Notes: generated by a model not told the origin, from the letters alone. 64,000 nt of DNA from an uncultured Oscillospiraceae bacterium (GCA_900547455.1 URGV01000008.1:7710-71709), one strand, 5' to 3'; positions 43,886 through 52,252 are shown, counted from the first letter of the stretch. Numbers and translations: made by a program.

Positions 43886-43915
43886 ATTTTACTATATTTT
43901 GCAATCCCCTGTCAA
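43886..43915 (-). promoter_or_regulatory. Promoter of the yicC-remA-gmk operon
   Basis: TTGACA (43910-43915) and TAAAAT (43886-43891) with an 18-base spacer on the minus strand; leader of about 95 bases. Confidence 0.7.
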
Positions 43916-44001
43916 TAAAGGCGGAGGCTTTCGCTCCTTCTTTTGTCGTTTTTCTTCGCTATGCTCTGAAATGCGCCCCCGCCGCGCGCCCGTTCCGGTT
44001 A

Positions 44002-45105
44002 CTATACACAATAAAGGTTGGTGTCCCAGGCGGGGATGTAAGGATAGTGCCGCAGATAAAAGCGGTAGTCCGAGCGCATGGCGGCAATCTGCAGCGGGAT
44101 GGCAAACAGGTCCTCGCTGCGGTGGTAGGCGGCGATGAGCATCTTGGGGCGGTCGCGGGCGATGATCTTTGCGCAGCCCTCCAGCGCCTGCCGCTCCGCT
44201 CCCTCGACGTCCATGTTGATGAGGGTGACCGTCTCCTCCCCCGCCACATTGTCCAGCGACTGGCCCTGCACCAGCTTGATCTTCGGCTTTGCCGCGCCCG
44301 CAGCGCCGGTGACCAGCGACTCCTCCCGCAGGGCGGACTGCCTGCCGCCCCGGCTGTCAAATTCCAGCGTCTGCTGGTGGGAATAGGCCGCCATCTGCAC
44401 GCAGGTAGCCCGCCCGGCAAGGCCCATCTGCTCGACGGCAAGGCAGAGCTTTTTGTGGGTCTTTTCGTCCGGCTCAAAGGCAAACACCCGCTCACAGCCG
44501 CCCGCAAAATGCAGCAGCTCGGCGATGGTGTCGCCGCGGTAGGCGCCAAGGTCCGCAAAATGTTCGTGGTCTGTGGGCCGCAGGATGTTCTGATAGGCCT
44601 CCTCCACCGGCGTCTCGCAGTCAAAGAGGTAGTCCAGCTTGCCGCTGAGCTTAAAGTTGACGATGTTGTGCAGCACCTTTTTGGACTGCTCGTCGGCCAG
44701 CATCGACTCGACCCTGGCAAATTCCTGCTCGTGCTGGCGGACAAAATCGAGGGTAAAGAGGTTGATTCCCGCCACCGGCACATCCGGCGCCACCAGCTCT
44801 ATCTGTTGGGAGAGGGAGCGGATACGCTGGACGGTCGGCAGGTCCCGCACCGCAAAGGCCATGACGATGATAAAATCGTCGTAGCGCGCCTGGATGTCCC
44901 GCAGCTTTTCTACTTTGTACCCCATAAAGAGGTTGCCGCGCGCAAAATCGTCGCTGGCAAACAGCGCCGCCGGGCGGATGCCGTACTGTTCCATCACCCG
45001 CAAAATCTTGACCGCTCCGTCCCCCATGCCGTAGAGCACCACCGGTTTCCGGCAGCTTTGCAGCCGCTGCCACACATCCTGTTGTTCCAAAATCCAATCG
45101 AGCAT
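44002..45105 (-). CDS. FkbM-family methyltransferase
   Basis: A 367-residue protein. The N-terminal 120 residues are a Rossmann-like nucleotide-sugar or reductase-like fold (VVLYGMGDGAVKILRVM) and the C-terminal 200 residues are the FkbM methyltransferase domain (FADLGAYRGDTIAELLHFAG, then LINMDVEGAERQALEG). Such two-domain proteins act on polysaccharide or glycan units. It is alone, with its own consensus promoter; ribosome site AAGGAGG decides the start. Confidence 0.87.
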   Translation of the reverse strand: MLDWILEQQDVWQRLQSCRKPVVLYGMGDGAVKILRVMEQYGIRPAALFASDDFARGNLFMGYKVEKLRDIQARYDDFIIVMAFAVRDLPTVQRIRSLSQQIELVAPDVPVAGINLFTLDFVRQHEQEFARVESMLADEQSKKVLHNIVNFKLSGKLDYLFDCETPVEEAYQNILRPTDHEHFADLGAYRGDTIAELLHFAGGCERVFAFEPDEKTHKKLCLAVEQMGLAGRATCVQMAAYSHQQTLEFDSRGGRQSALREESLVTGAAGAAKPKIKLVQGQSLDNVAGEETVTLINMDVEGAERQALEGCAKIIARDRPKMLIAAYHRSEDLFAIPLQIAAMRSDYRFYLRHYPYIPAWDTNLYCV

Positions 45106-45132
45106 CCTGCCGCCCTCCTTTTTCCAAAGAAG

Positions 45133-45161
45133 ATTATAGCATAAACCGCGCCGCCGCTCAA
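45133..45161 (-). promoter_or_regulatory. Promoter of the FkbM gene
   Basis: TTGAGC (45156-45161) and TATAAT (45133-45138) on the minus strand with a 17-base spacer. Confidence 0.75.
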
Positions 45162-45232
45162 ACCCTTTCCCTTTCTCAAAGGAAAAATTTTCTTTTGCAA
45201 AAACGCTCCCGGAAAAAAATTGAAAAAAGGGC

Positions 45233-45261
45233 TTGACTTTTTTCTTTCGCTTCGCTATAAT
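45233..45261 (+). promoter_or_regulatory. Promoter before the tRNA-like relic and tRNA-Ala
   Basis: TTGACT (45233-45238) and TATAAT (45256-45261) with a 17-base spacer. Transcription would start just before the tRNA-like sequence at 45282. Confidence 0.82.
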
Positions 45262-45281
45262 ATTGGAGTAACAGTTCCAAC

Positions 45282-45340
45282 GGGGGCGTAGCGCAGTTGG
45301 GAGCGCCAGCAACCGCATGTGACGACCCCTCAACGCGAGG
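45282..45340 (+). pseudogene. Degenerate tRNA-like sequence (5' half only)
   Basis: GGGGGCGTAGCGCAGTTGGG followed by AGCGC looks like the acceptor 5' strand and a full D arm (GCGC/GCGC) of a tRNA, but what follows (CAGCAACCGCATGTGACG) does not make a proper anticodon arm, and no T arm or matching 3' acceptor strand is found before 45360. It sits right behind a consensus promoter. I read it as a tRNA gene cut after the D arm, by recombination or integration. Confidence 0.55.
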
Positions 45341-45362
45341 AAATGACAATTTAATCAAAACC

Positions 45363-45393
45363 CCGGAAACTCAGTAAAATCAAGGGTTTCCGG
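45363..45393 (+). repeat. Inverted repeat between the tRNA relic and tRNA-Ala
   Basis: CCGGAAAC and GTTTCCGG, 8-bp stem, 15-base loop. There is no T run after it, so it should not end transcription. Similar stems are seen beside tyrosine integrases in Firmicutes elements (from memory), suggesting an attachment-site scar. Confidence 0.45.
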
Positions 45394-45399
45394 TTATAT

Positions 45400-45475
<76 letters not shown>

Positions 45476-45545
45476 AAACAATAACTCACACAGTCAATGC
45501 GTGATGAGATATAGTAGACACAAGAAAAAGATGGGAGGAAACGAT

Positions 45546-46022
45546 ATGCGGCGAAAAGACCGTGCATTGGAGCGGGAAGCGGCGCTCCGGATTTTGGATC
45601 AGACGGAGTGGACGACCCTCTCTATGACACAACCGGATGGAACGCCATATGCCGTACCGGTCAACATGACCCGGGCGGGGGAGTGGCTCTATTTTCACTG
45701 TGCGAGAGAGGGCAAGAAGATCGACTGTCTGCGCGCCTGTCCCCAGGTCTGCGTCACGGCGGTGGGCCATGCCCGGGTGATCCCCGAGCAGTACACCACC
45801 GAGTATGAGAGCGCGGTGGTCTTTGGAACGGCGGAAGAGGTGCTGGAGGAAGCGGCGCGCTGGGAGGGACTGCGGGTGTTCAGCCAGAAGTTCCGTCCCG
45901 AGCCGGAGGAGGAGTTCCGGGCACAGAACCGGGGCTGTTTTTCACAGATCGCCCTGTTCCGGATCCGTATTCAGGAGATCTGGGGGAAGGGCTGGAGAGC
46001 GCCCGCCAGGCCCGAACCGTGA
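45546..46022 (+). CDS. Pyridoxamine 5'-phosphate oxidase-like flavoprotein (Nim-type)
   Basis: A 158-residue protein of the split-barrel FMN-binding fold. The start MRRKDRALEREAALRILD with a GGGAGGA site, the PYAVPVNM strand, WLYFHCAREGKKIDCLR and VCVTAVG match the NimA/PPOX subgroup that binds FMN or heme and includes 5-nitroimidazole reductases. True substrate unknown. It is sandwiched between two tRNA-Ala genes, apart from other metabolic genes, which hints at acquisition by transfer. Confidence 0.85.
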   Translation: MRRKDRALEREAALRILDQTEWTTLSMTQPDGTPYAVPVNMTRAGEWLYFHCAREGKKIDCLRACPQVCVTAVGHARVIPEQYTTEYESAVVFGTAEEVLEEAARWEGLRVFSQKFRPEPEEEFRAQNRGCFSQIALFRIRIQEIWGKGWRAPARPEP

Positions 46023-46032
46023 GAAAAAGAGA

Positions 46033-46063
46033 ACGGCCCCTGCCGCGCTGGAGCAGGGGCCAA
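46033..46063. other. GC-rich hairpin after the PPOX gene
   Basis: GGCCCCTGC and GCAGGGGCC form a 9-bp stem. On the plus strand it is followed by A7, not T, so it is not a classic terminator for the PPOX gene; the T-run is on the minus strand, where no gene reads toward it. It may be an inverted relic. Confidence 0.5.
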
Positions 46064-46082
46064 AAAAAGAGAAAGAAAATGC

Positions 46083-46111
46083 TTGACAAATGTGGAAGAG
46101 GCGGGTATAAT
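46083..46111 (+). promoter_or_regulatory. Consensus promoter of the second tRNA-Ala
   Basis: TTGACA (46083-46088) and TATAAT (46106-46111) with a 17-base spacer, about 37 bases before the transcript reaches the tRNA. Confidence 0.9.
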
Positions 46112-46155
46112 ATCCTACGTTGAGTCGCCGGTCCGGCGGCACGGCAAGTGAATAT

Positions 46156-46231
46156 GGGGGTATAGCTCAGCTGGGAGCGCGTTTGAATGGCATTCAAAAG
46201 GTCGTCGGTTCGATCCCGATCGTCTCCACCA
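46156..46231 (+). tRNA. tRNA-Ala (GGC), diverged second copy
   Basis: A 76-base tRNA with encoded CCA and the same GGC anticodon loop. It differs from the first copy in every arm: D stem GCTC against GCGC (one mismatch), anticodon stem TTTGA/TCAAA (compensated), T stem GTCGG/CCGAT and 3' acceptor CGTCTCC, which leaves an A-C mismatch at pair 7-66. Its strong promoter and terminator suggest it is expressed, but the mismatches may reduce function. Confidence 0.85.
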
Positions 46232-46235
46232 TCAG

Positions 46236-46270
46236 AAAAAGGACATCTGCTTTTGCAGATGTCCTTTTTG
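46236..46270. terminator. Bidirectional terminator between tRNA-Ala and the MFS gene
   Basis: AAAAAGGACATCTGC and its complement make a perfect 15-bp stem with a TTTT loop and T runs on both sides. Confidence 0.92.
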
Positions 46271-46272
46271 TT

Positions 46273-47523
46273 TTACTCTGCCGCCTCCATCCTTTTCAAA
46301 AATCCCCGCGACGCCACCGCTATCAGGCAGATGAGCATACCGGTGGGGATGAGCACCCAATAGACGCTGTCGGAAAAGCAATCGAACAGCGCTCCGTAAA
46401 CCATCTGCCCCACCGGCTGCGCGCACATCGAGAGGGTAAAGACGCAGGACATCACCTTGCCCATCAGCTGCTCGGGGGTGCGCTGCTGGATGAGGGTGAT
46501 GGCGTAGGTCGAAAAGATGCAGACGCCCAGCTGGCAGACACAGAAAAAGAACAGCAGCACCCCGTAGCGCGCCATCCTCCCCACCGGCAGCAGAAAGCTA
46601 AACCCAATCGGAAACAGACTCAGGCCAAAGCTGAGAAAGATGGCAGCCATGTCGCGGACACGCAGCTTTTTCCCCAGCAGCCCGGCGCACAGGCTGCCCA
46701 GGATGGCCGCCGCGCCCATCGCGCTCTCCGCTGCCCCGTAATAGGTGGCGGAAAGTCCCAGCACCGTCCGCACCAGATAGGGGAAACCGACCACCGCCGT
46801 GCCGGACACAAACATGCCGGCCAGCGCCGCCAATAGCAGCAGCTTTAAAATATCCGGCTGTTCCCAGCGCAGAAAGTGCGCGCTGACCGCAAGGTCCTCC
46901 CGGACAATGGCGCCGATTCCCGCTGTGCGGGGTGGTTTTTGGTACTCCAGGTGGATCATGCACTCCAGCAGCGCCGTCAGCCAAAAGCAGACCACCGCCG
47001 CGGCAAACACCGGCCCGATGCCGAAGGCGGTGTAGAACAGGCTCCCCAAAAACGGTGTCGCCAGCGAGGTGACGGCGGAGACCTGACTGACCACCGCGTT
47101 GCCCTGGACGAGGTTTTGCGGGGAGACCATCTGCGGCACGCAGGCCTGCACCGTCGGCGACTCGAAGGCTGCCAGCACCGACAGCAGCACCAGCAGCGCG
47201 CCGATCACCCAAAGCTCCCTCCCCAGCGGCAGCAGCAGCCCCGCCGCCAGCACCGATAAGCCGGACAGGGCATCCAGCGCCACCATGATGTGTTTGCGGT
47301 TGGCCCTGTCTGCAAGGATTCCGCCGAAGGGCGAGAGCAGAACGGTGGGCAGCAGCGCCGCCGACAGCATCCCCGCAAAGATGGAGGCCGAGCCGGTCTG
47401 CTCCAGCACATACATCGACAGGGCAAACTTGAGGGTGTAGTTGCCGGTGAGGGAGCTCACCTGCCCCAGAATCAGCAGGGTAAAATTGCGGGTAAACAGC
47501 TTTTCCTTTTTCATCGCTTTCAT
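46273..47523 (-). CDS. MFS efflux transporter
   Basis: About 416 residues with 12 membrane helices. Motif A is seen as FGGILADRANRKHIM after helix 2, and the protein type (LILGQVSSLTGNYTLKFALS at the start) matches the DHA3/MefA-like drug exporters. The ATG at 47523 follows GGAGGAGG by five bases and overlaps the upstream gene stop as ATGA. It is the third gene of an operon headed by a TetR repressor, so it is likely inducible export of a toxic compound. Confidence 0.88.
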   Translation of the reverse strand: MKAMKKEKLFTRNFTLLILGQVSSLTGNYTLKFALSMYVLEQTGSASIFAGMLSAALLPTVLLSPFGGILADRANRKHIMVALDALSGLSVLAAGLLLPLGRELWVIGALLVLLSVLAAFESPTVQACVPQMVSPQNLVQGNAVVSQVSAVTSLATPFLGSLFYTAFGIGPVFAAAVVCFWLTALLECMIHLEYQKPPRTAGIGAIVREDLAVSAHFLRWEQPDILKLLLLAALAGMFVSGTAVVGFPYLVRTVLGLSATYYGAAESAMGAAAILGSLCAGLLGKKLRVRDMAAIFLSFGLSLFPIGFSFLLPVGRMARYGVLLFFFCVCQLGVCIFSTYAITLIQQRTPEQLMGKVMSCVFTLSMCAQPVGQMVYGALFDCFSDSVYWVLIPTGMLICLIAVASRGFLKRMEAAE

Positions 47524-47816
47524 TCTGACCTCCTCCATAAAACGCTGCACGCTATCTCACACACCAGCCCCACAAGCCCAACGGCTGCGCACCACCGCGC
47601 CGCTGTCAAAAAACCCTTTCGCCGCAGGGACGCTGCGCCCAGCAGCAATCCCATTCCCATCGCTGCCGAGCCTGCCCTCGCCGTCAGGCGAAACCACCTG
47701 CTCCCGTTCCACCTTTGCGTCAGGCTCTCCTCCAGCCGGTCCGCCGACGCCTCGACGCGCCGTTCAAACCGCCCGGCCAGCTCCTCCACCTTCCGGTCAA
47801 ATTCCTGTTCTGTCAT
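47520..47816 (-). CDS. Small two-helix membrane protein
   Basis: A 98-residue protein. The first 45 residues are a charged amphipathic coil (EFDRKVEELAGRFERRVEA, then DRLEESLTQRW), then two hydrophobic segments (about 48-62 and 74-92). I do not recognise the family. It lies between the TetR and MFS genes and is translationally coupled to the latter, so it may be an accessory or sensor for the exporter. Confidence 0.7.
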   Translation of the reverse strand: MTEQEFDRKVEELAGRFERRVEASADRLEESLTQRWNGSRWFRLTARAGSAAMGMGLLLGAASLRRKGFLTAARWCAAVGLVGLVCEIACSVLWRRSE

Positions 47817-47842
47817 GCAACCTTGCCTCCTTTTCTCAATTT

Positions 47843-47865
47843 ACATACCAACCAAACGAATGTAT
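47843..47865. promoter_or_regulatory. Second TetR-type site before the small membrane protein
   Basis: ACATACC and GAATGTAT repeat the half-sites found at the tetR promoter, here separated by eight bases against four. It lies about 27 bases before the start codon. Regulatory role inferred from the repeat. Confidence 0.4.
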
Positions 47866-47896
47866 AATCCCAAAATAAAATTGCCCGTAGGCAATC

Positions 47897-48553
47897 CTAT
47901 TTTTCCGGCAGCTCCTCCGGAATCTGATCGAAGAAGTCGTCCACCAGGGCACGAATGCTGTCATCCATCAGCGGAACGCCCATCTTCTCCAGCATCTCGC
48001 CGAGGAAAAGAAACTTGCGCTTCATCTGCTCGCGGCTGGCCGGGAAGACAGACGGCAGCAGCCAGAGGCTGGTGAGCAGCGGCAGCAGCTCGGCGATCTC
48101 CCGGGGATAGTCGGTGTGCATCGAGCCGTCCCGGTTGCCCTCCTCGATCAGCTCCAGAAAGTACGGCATCAGCACCTTGCGGTTGGAGATGATCATCTCC
48201 TGCAGCAGCCGGGGGCTTTTGGCGATGGGAATCGACTGGGCGGTCAGGCGCACCCGCTCCTTGTCCGACTGGTTGAGCCGGACCGCTTCCCGCAGCTTTT
48301 GCAGGCCGTTTAAATCGGTGCGGCCCCGCACCGCCTCAAAGGGGTTGTTGGAGAAAAACATCCGGTCACCCACCGCGTCCATGATCTCCTCCTTGGACTT
48401 GAAGTGGTGGTAGACCGCCCCCTTGGTCAGCCCGCCCAGCTCGTCGACGATGTCCTGGATGGTGGTGTTCTCATACCCCTTTTCCAAAAACAGCCGCTGC
48501 GAGACGTCCAAAATCCGCTCCACCGTCACCTCGGGATATTTGTTGCGCGCCAT
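47897..48553 (-). CDS. TetR/AcrR-family repressor
   Basis: A 218-residue regulator. Residues 1-50 hold the TetR helix-turn-helix (ILDVSQRLFLEKGYENTTI and GGLTKGAVYHHFKSKEEIM); the rest is a helical ligand domain. It is the first gene of the operon with the small membrane protein and MFS exporter and would repress it until a ligand binds. The gap to the next gene is 80 bases and contains a repeated motif. Confidence 0.9.
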   Translation of the reverse strand: MARNKYPEVTVERILDVSQRLFLEKGYENTTIQDIVDELGGLTKGAVYHHFKSKEEIMDAVGDRMFFSNNPFEAVRGRTDLNGLQKLREAVRLNQSDKERVRLTAQSIPIAKSPRLLQEMIISNRKVLMPYFLELIEEGNRDGSMHTDYPREIAELLPLLTSLWLLPSVFPASREQMKRKFLFLGEMLEKMGVPLMDDSIRALVDDFFDQIPEELPEK

Positions 48554-48572
48554 TCTCCCTCCTCCTTCCTAT

Positions 48573-48591
48573 ACATTCTTTTGGTATGTTT
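48573..48591. promoter_or_regulatory. Candidate TetR operator at the tetR start
   Basis: ATACATTC and GGTATGT flank four T at the predicted transcription start of tetR. Within it ATAC and GTAT are inverted. The same pair of words recurs at 47843-47865. Confidence 0.5.
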
Positions 48592-48595
48592 CTAG

Positions 48596-48624
48596 TATAG
48601 CGGAGATGGGCGGGGGTGTCAAGG
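48596..48624 (-). promoter_or_regulatory. Promoter of the tetR-MFS operon
   Basis: TTGACA (48619-48624) and TATACT (48596-48601) on the minus strand with a 17-base spacer, 40 bases before the start codon. Confidence 0.85.
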
Positions 48625-48631
48625 GGGAAAA

Positions 48632-50383
48632 CTATATTCTTGTGCTCCCCTCTTGTTTCTTTTTTTGAAAAGCATCCTTTCCCATCATAAAGACAAGCAG
48701 CACCGGCAGCACATACAGGCAGGAGGCTGCAAAGAAACTGCCGTTCTCTGTCGATAACATTTGGGAAAGCGCTACCGACAGAGGCTGTCTGACTGCATCG
48801 TCAATAAAAATGATTGCCTGGTCGATGATATTCCAATATTCGGCTACTGTCAGAACCAGCAGCACCAGAATTCCCGGTCGCAAATTTGGCAGGATCACTC
48901 GCCGGAAGATCTGCCACTCGCTGGCACCGCAATCCTGCGCTGCTTCGACCCAAGCCCTGTCAAAACCCTTCATCTGCAACCGCAGCAAAAAAACACCCAG
49001 GGGGTGAAACACCGCCGGCAGGATAATGGACCAGTAGCTGTCAAGCAACCCCAACAGGTCGGCTGTAATATAGTTGGGCACCAGCGTCACCTGCATCGGC
49101 ATCAGCAGAATCACCAAATAGACCGCAAAGGCGATCTCCTTATACTTCCAGCGCGAGCGCTCAAAGGCGTAGGCCGCCAGCACCGATACCACTAGCTGTC
49201 CAAGCAGAATCGGAACAATCAACAAAGCCGAATTCCAAAACAAGCGCAGCTGTTCCGGGCTCTGCAATAAAAATTCTTCATATTGCGCAAGGGTCGGCTC
49301 TGTCGGCAACAGAGTCATCTGTACAAAGTGCAGACCGTCTCGCGCAAGGCTGCCTGCGTTGCCGGGCAGCACCTGACTGGAATAGCGGTTGATTACCTCC
49401 TGCGGCAGCAAAAAGGAGTTGGCCACTGTAAACAAAAGCGGCAGAAGTGCCACTGCAGCCGCTGCCCAAAGCGCCAGCCTTTCCACTAAATCGATCGGCT
49501 TTTTTCTGATAGAAACAACCTTTGCCGATGAAAGTTCCACACTGGTGAAGCGGTCACTCAGCCGTTTCTGCATAAAATAGGTCAGCAAAATCACTGCCGC
49601 CATCAGTACAAACAAAATGTGCGAAGCTGCGGACAGCTTTTGCAGGTTCATGCTGGAAAACTGGTTGTTCATGTAGTGCTGCAGCTGGTAAAGATAAGGG
49701 TTAGGATAGGCCCCAAACAGGATGTACAGTTCCCGAAACACTTTAAAGGACTGGATCACCGCAATCAAACCAGCAAGGAAAACCGTCGGCGCAAGATAGG
49801 GCAGCGTCACTTTATAAAAACAAACTCTCGGCGTCGCGCCCTCCCCTGCAGCAATCTCATAGTATTCCTGCGGGATGCGATCGCATCCGATGAGCATAAT
49901 GGCGGTAATCAATCCGGTATTTTTCCACAAAAACAGGATTACTGGAATCACCATAGCCGCCGCCGAGGTTTTCCAGTTAATAAGCGGCTGCCCCAGCAGA
50001 TACAGGATCTTGTTGATCAATCCTCCGGCGCTGAAAATGGCATTCCAGAAAAAAGCGGTTACGCCCGACGGCAACACCAGCGGCACCAACAGCGCAAATA
50101 GCAAGCCCCTCCCACCGCGCCGCAGCAAAAGTGCAAGCCCCAGCGAGAGCAGCAAAATCAGCGGGATGGAAACGCCAAGGTAGATCGCAGTATTTTTTGC
50201 CGCCTGCAAAAACATGGGGTTTGTCAATGTATCAACGATATTTGCAAATCCTACAAACTGCCGGCTGCCCATGTTGTCGATCATGCCATAGTAAAGCGAC
50301 AGCACAAAGGGAAGCAGATAAAACACCAGCACACCGGTCAGAGAAGGAAGCAAAAAAAGCCGCCACAATCGCTTTTCGTTCAT
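48632..50383 (-). CDS. Fused permease of a carbohydrate-type ABC importer
   Basis: A 583-residue membrane protein with two binding-protein-dependent permease domains joined end to end. The first (about 1-290) has the UgpA/MalF-like coupling loop YYEIAAGEGATPRVCFYKVT; the second (about 300-583) has the UgpE/MalG-like loop WVEAAQDCGASEWQIFRRVI. Normally the two are separate genes. It follows a small adaptor-like gene and a lipoprotein solute-binding gene. No ATPase is present, so a shared MsmK-type ATPase elsewhere is expected. Confidence 0.9.
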   Translation of the reverse strand: MNEKRLWRLFLLPSLTGVLVFYLLPFVLSLYYGMIDNMGSRQFVGFANIVDTLTNPMFLQAAKNTAIYLGVSIPLILLLSLGLALLLRRGGRGLLFALLVPLVLPSGVTAFFWNAIFSAGGLINKILYLLGQPLINWKTSAAAMVIPVILFLWKNTGLITAIMLIGCDRIPQEYYEIAAGEGATPRVCFYKVTLPYLAPTVFLAGLIAVIQSFKVFRELYILFGAYPNPYLYQLQHYMNNQFSSMNLQKLSAASHILFVLMAAVILLTYFMQKRLSDRFTSVELSSAKVVSIRKKPIDLVERLALWAAAAVALLPLLFTVANSFLLPQEVINRYSSQVLPGNAGSLARDGLHFVQMTLLPTEPTLAQYEEFLLQSPEQLRLFWNSALLIVPILLGQLVVSVLAAYAFERSRWKYKEIAFAVYLVILLMPMQVTLVPNYITADLLGLLDSYWSIILPAVFHPLGVFLLRLQMKGFDRAWVEAAQDCGASEWQIFRRVILPNLRPGILVLLVLTVAEYWNIIDQAIIFIDDAVRQPLSVALSQMLSTENGSFFAASCLYVLPVLLVFMMGKDAFQKKKQEGSTRI

Positions 50384-50399
50384 TTGGTTTTCCCTCCTC

Positions 50400-50771
50400 T
50401 CAGGACAAGCGAACCACGGCCCCATCGTACAGCAGCTCGGTGCTGCTGACCACCACTGGAAGTTCTCCTAGGTCAGCATAGACCAGTGTGGTTTCCCCCT
50501 GAGCACTTACATTTGGCAACAGGATTTCCCGACAGACATATTCCTTGCCCCACGCTCCATCCTGCTCCTCCACCACAAACAGGTGGCGGTAACCTTGCTG
50601 CTGCACCGCCTGGTTGGGCACGCGATAGCTTCCTTCCTCCATCGCTTCGGGCAGAGCAAGGGTCACCAGCGGCAGGTCGTTGCGGCTGGTGATACAGGAA
50701 TAGATGGTCGCCACTCCCATCAGTGCAAAAAACAGCGCCAATATCGCTCCATAAAATTTGACTTTGCTCAT
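50400..50771 (-). CDS. Small membrane-anchored protein resembling the end of an efflux adaptor
   Basis: A 123-residue protein with an N-terminal helix (about 7-26) and an outside domain. The pattern VPNQAVQQQGYRHLFVVEE, then a closing ELLYDGAVVRL, resembles the last beta domain of RND/ABC membrane fusion (HlyD-like) adaptors, but the coiled-coil and lipoyl parts are missing. It lies between the solute-binding protein and fused permease genes with short gaps. Its role in an importer is unclear. Confidence 0.6.
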   Translation of the reverse strand: MSKVKFYGAILALFFALMGVATIYSCITSRNDLPLVTLALPEAMEEGSYRVPNQAVQQQGYRHLFVVEEQDGAWGKEYVCREILLPNVSAQGETTLVYADLGELPVVVSSTELLYDGAVVRLS

Positions 50772-50777
50772 TTTGCA

Positions 50778-52187
50778 TCACTCGTTTAAAAAGATGTTCA
50801 TTTTGGTCTGGATTGACTTTGCCGTCTCCTCGGCGGTGGCAAGGTCGTACTGATAATAGTTGTCCTGTTCTTCCTTCAAAAGTCCAAAAATTTCTGTCTC
50901 GGAGCAGGCAAAATTGCGCTGCAGATTCCACCCATGAATCTGCTCCACCGCCTGCTCGGTCAGCTGCTGTGGGTCTCCCTGTTTCCAGTTGGTAACATCG
51001 GTCAGGGTGTTGCGGTAGTAGTTGCATTCCAAAGTAAAGGAATGATAAAAATTCCGGATATTGATCGGTACCCAGGCATGAAACTGAGCGGTGTAGTCCA
51101 TCACCGCCTCGTGCTCCAGCGTTTCGGGCGGCTGTTTCTCAGAGACACAATACTTTAGAAATTCCCAGGCAAGCTCCTTGTTTTTGCAGCTGCGGACAAT
51201 GCCGTAGTCGGCCTGCAGGGTGGAAAAACCGAACTGCCCATCGTGGCTGCGCATCGGCACCGGCGGCAGGATGTTCGGATAGTCGATCAGGGCATTGTAG
51301 GTATCTATCGAGGTGACATCATAGTTGCAGAACAGATAGTCCTCCCGCATAAAGCCATCCACTCCGTTCGCAACACGGGTCATGTCCCAGTCAGCCGTGT
51401 CCTCCAATTTGGGAATCTCTTCCTTGGTCCTCTTTAAATAGCGGATAAATTCCGGGCTGTCAAAATTTGCCGTTGCTGTCTCAATGTCATAGTAAGCAGG
51501 GAACTCATATTTGAAAAACCATCCGCCGGTGATGCCGGGCATGATAGAAAAATCCTTTCCTGTGCTGTCGCTCACCTGGCTGTACAGATCGAACATCTTC
51601 TCATAGTCCAGCGCATCGGGCGCGTCCAGTCCCACTTCCTCGAGCAGCGGGCGGCTGAGATAGGTCATGTCGTATACAAAATAAAACGGCAGCGAGTACA
51701 ATCCCCCGCCGTACTCCTTGGCCTTAAAAATATTGGTGTAATAATCCTCTTTGTGAAAATCGCTATCCATCTCCATAAAGTCATAGAGGTTGCACAGCAG
51801 GCCGCTTTTTGCATAACGGCTGACCGACATCTGCGCCAGATCGACGATGTCAGCTGATTGCCCGCTCATCATCTCCACCGAGGTTCGCTGCAGATACTCT
51901 TCCCAGCTCTCCCCGACCGAACCGTTCTGCTGCGCAACCGAGACCTCAATCTGCACCCCCGGATGCAGCTGCTCAAACTCCTGCGCCCTCTTTTTGATCT
52001 CCTCATCGTAATAGGTGCTGACCCGCAGCGTTCCAGAGAGTGCACTGTTTGGTTCTGGCTGTTCCGTTTGCTCCTGTTGTCCGGCGGTTGTCTGTTCTAT
52101 CAGATTCTGATAAACTTCCTCATCCGATGACTGGCACCCAGTCAAGAGGAAGAAAACGGATAAACAGATACAAAAAATCCGCTTCAT
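50778..52187 (-). CDS. Extracellular solute-binding lipoprotein (carbohydrate ABC importer)
   Basis: A 469-residue family 1 solute-binding protein. The signal peptide ends in the lipobox LLTGC (about residues 14-18), so the mature protein is lipid-anchored. The body has LRVSTYYDEEIKKRAQEFEQ and a hinge typical for sugar or oligosaccharide binders; no specific sugar can be named. It leads a three-gene importer operon with a good promoter. Confidence 0.88.
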   Translation of the reverse strand: MKRIFCICLSVFFLLTGCQSSDEEVYQNLIEQTTAGQQEQTEQPEPNSALSGTLRVSTYYDEEIKKRAQEFEQLHPGVQIEVSVAQQNGSVGESWEEYLQRTSVEMMSGQSADIVDLAQMSVSRYAKSGLLCNLYDFMEMDSDFHKEDYYTNIFKAKEYGGGLYSLPFYFVYDMTYLSRPLLEEVGLDAPDALDYEKMFDLYSQVSDSTGKDFSIMPGITGGWFFKYEFPAYYDIETATANFDSPEFIRYLKRTKEEIPKLEDTADWDMTRVANGVDGFMREDYLFCNYDVTSIDTYNALIDYPNILPPVPMRSHDGQFGFSTLQADYGIVRSCKNKELAWEFLKYCVSEKQPPETLEHEAVMDYTAQFHAWVPINIRNFYHSFTLECNYYRNTLTDVTNWKQGDPQQLTEQAVEQIHGWNLQRNFACSETEIFGLLKEEQDNYYQYDLATAEETAKSIQTKMNIFLNE

Positions 52188-52252
52188 TGTTCCCCTCCCA
52201 TCTGAAACTTTGTCCTTTTTGATGTAAGCGTGTCGCAGAGATTCTATCTATC

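Noticed and set aside
45282-45340. Calling the first tRNA-like sequence a functional tRNA
   Set aside because: No anticodon stem, T arm or matching 3' acceptor strand can be folded, so it is listed as a relic.
46033-46063. Terminator after the PPOX-type gene
   Set aside because: The stem is followed by A7 on the plus strand, so the T run needed for termination in that direction is missing.
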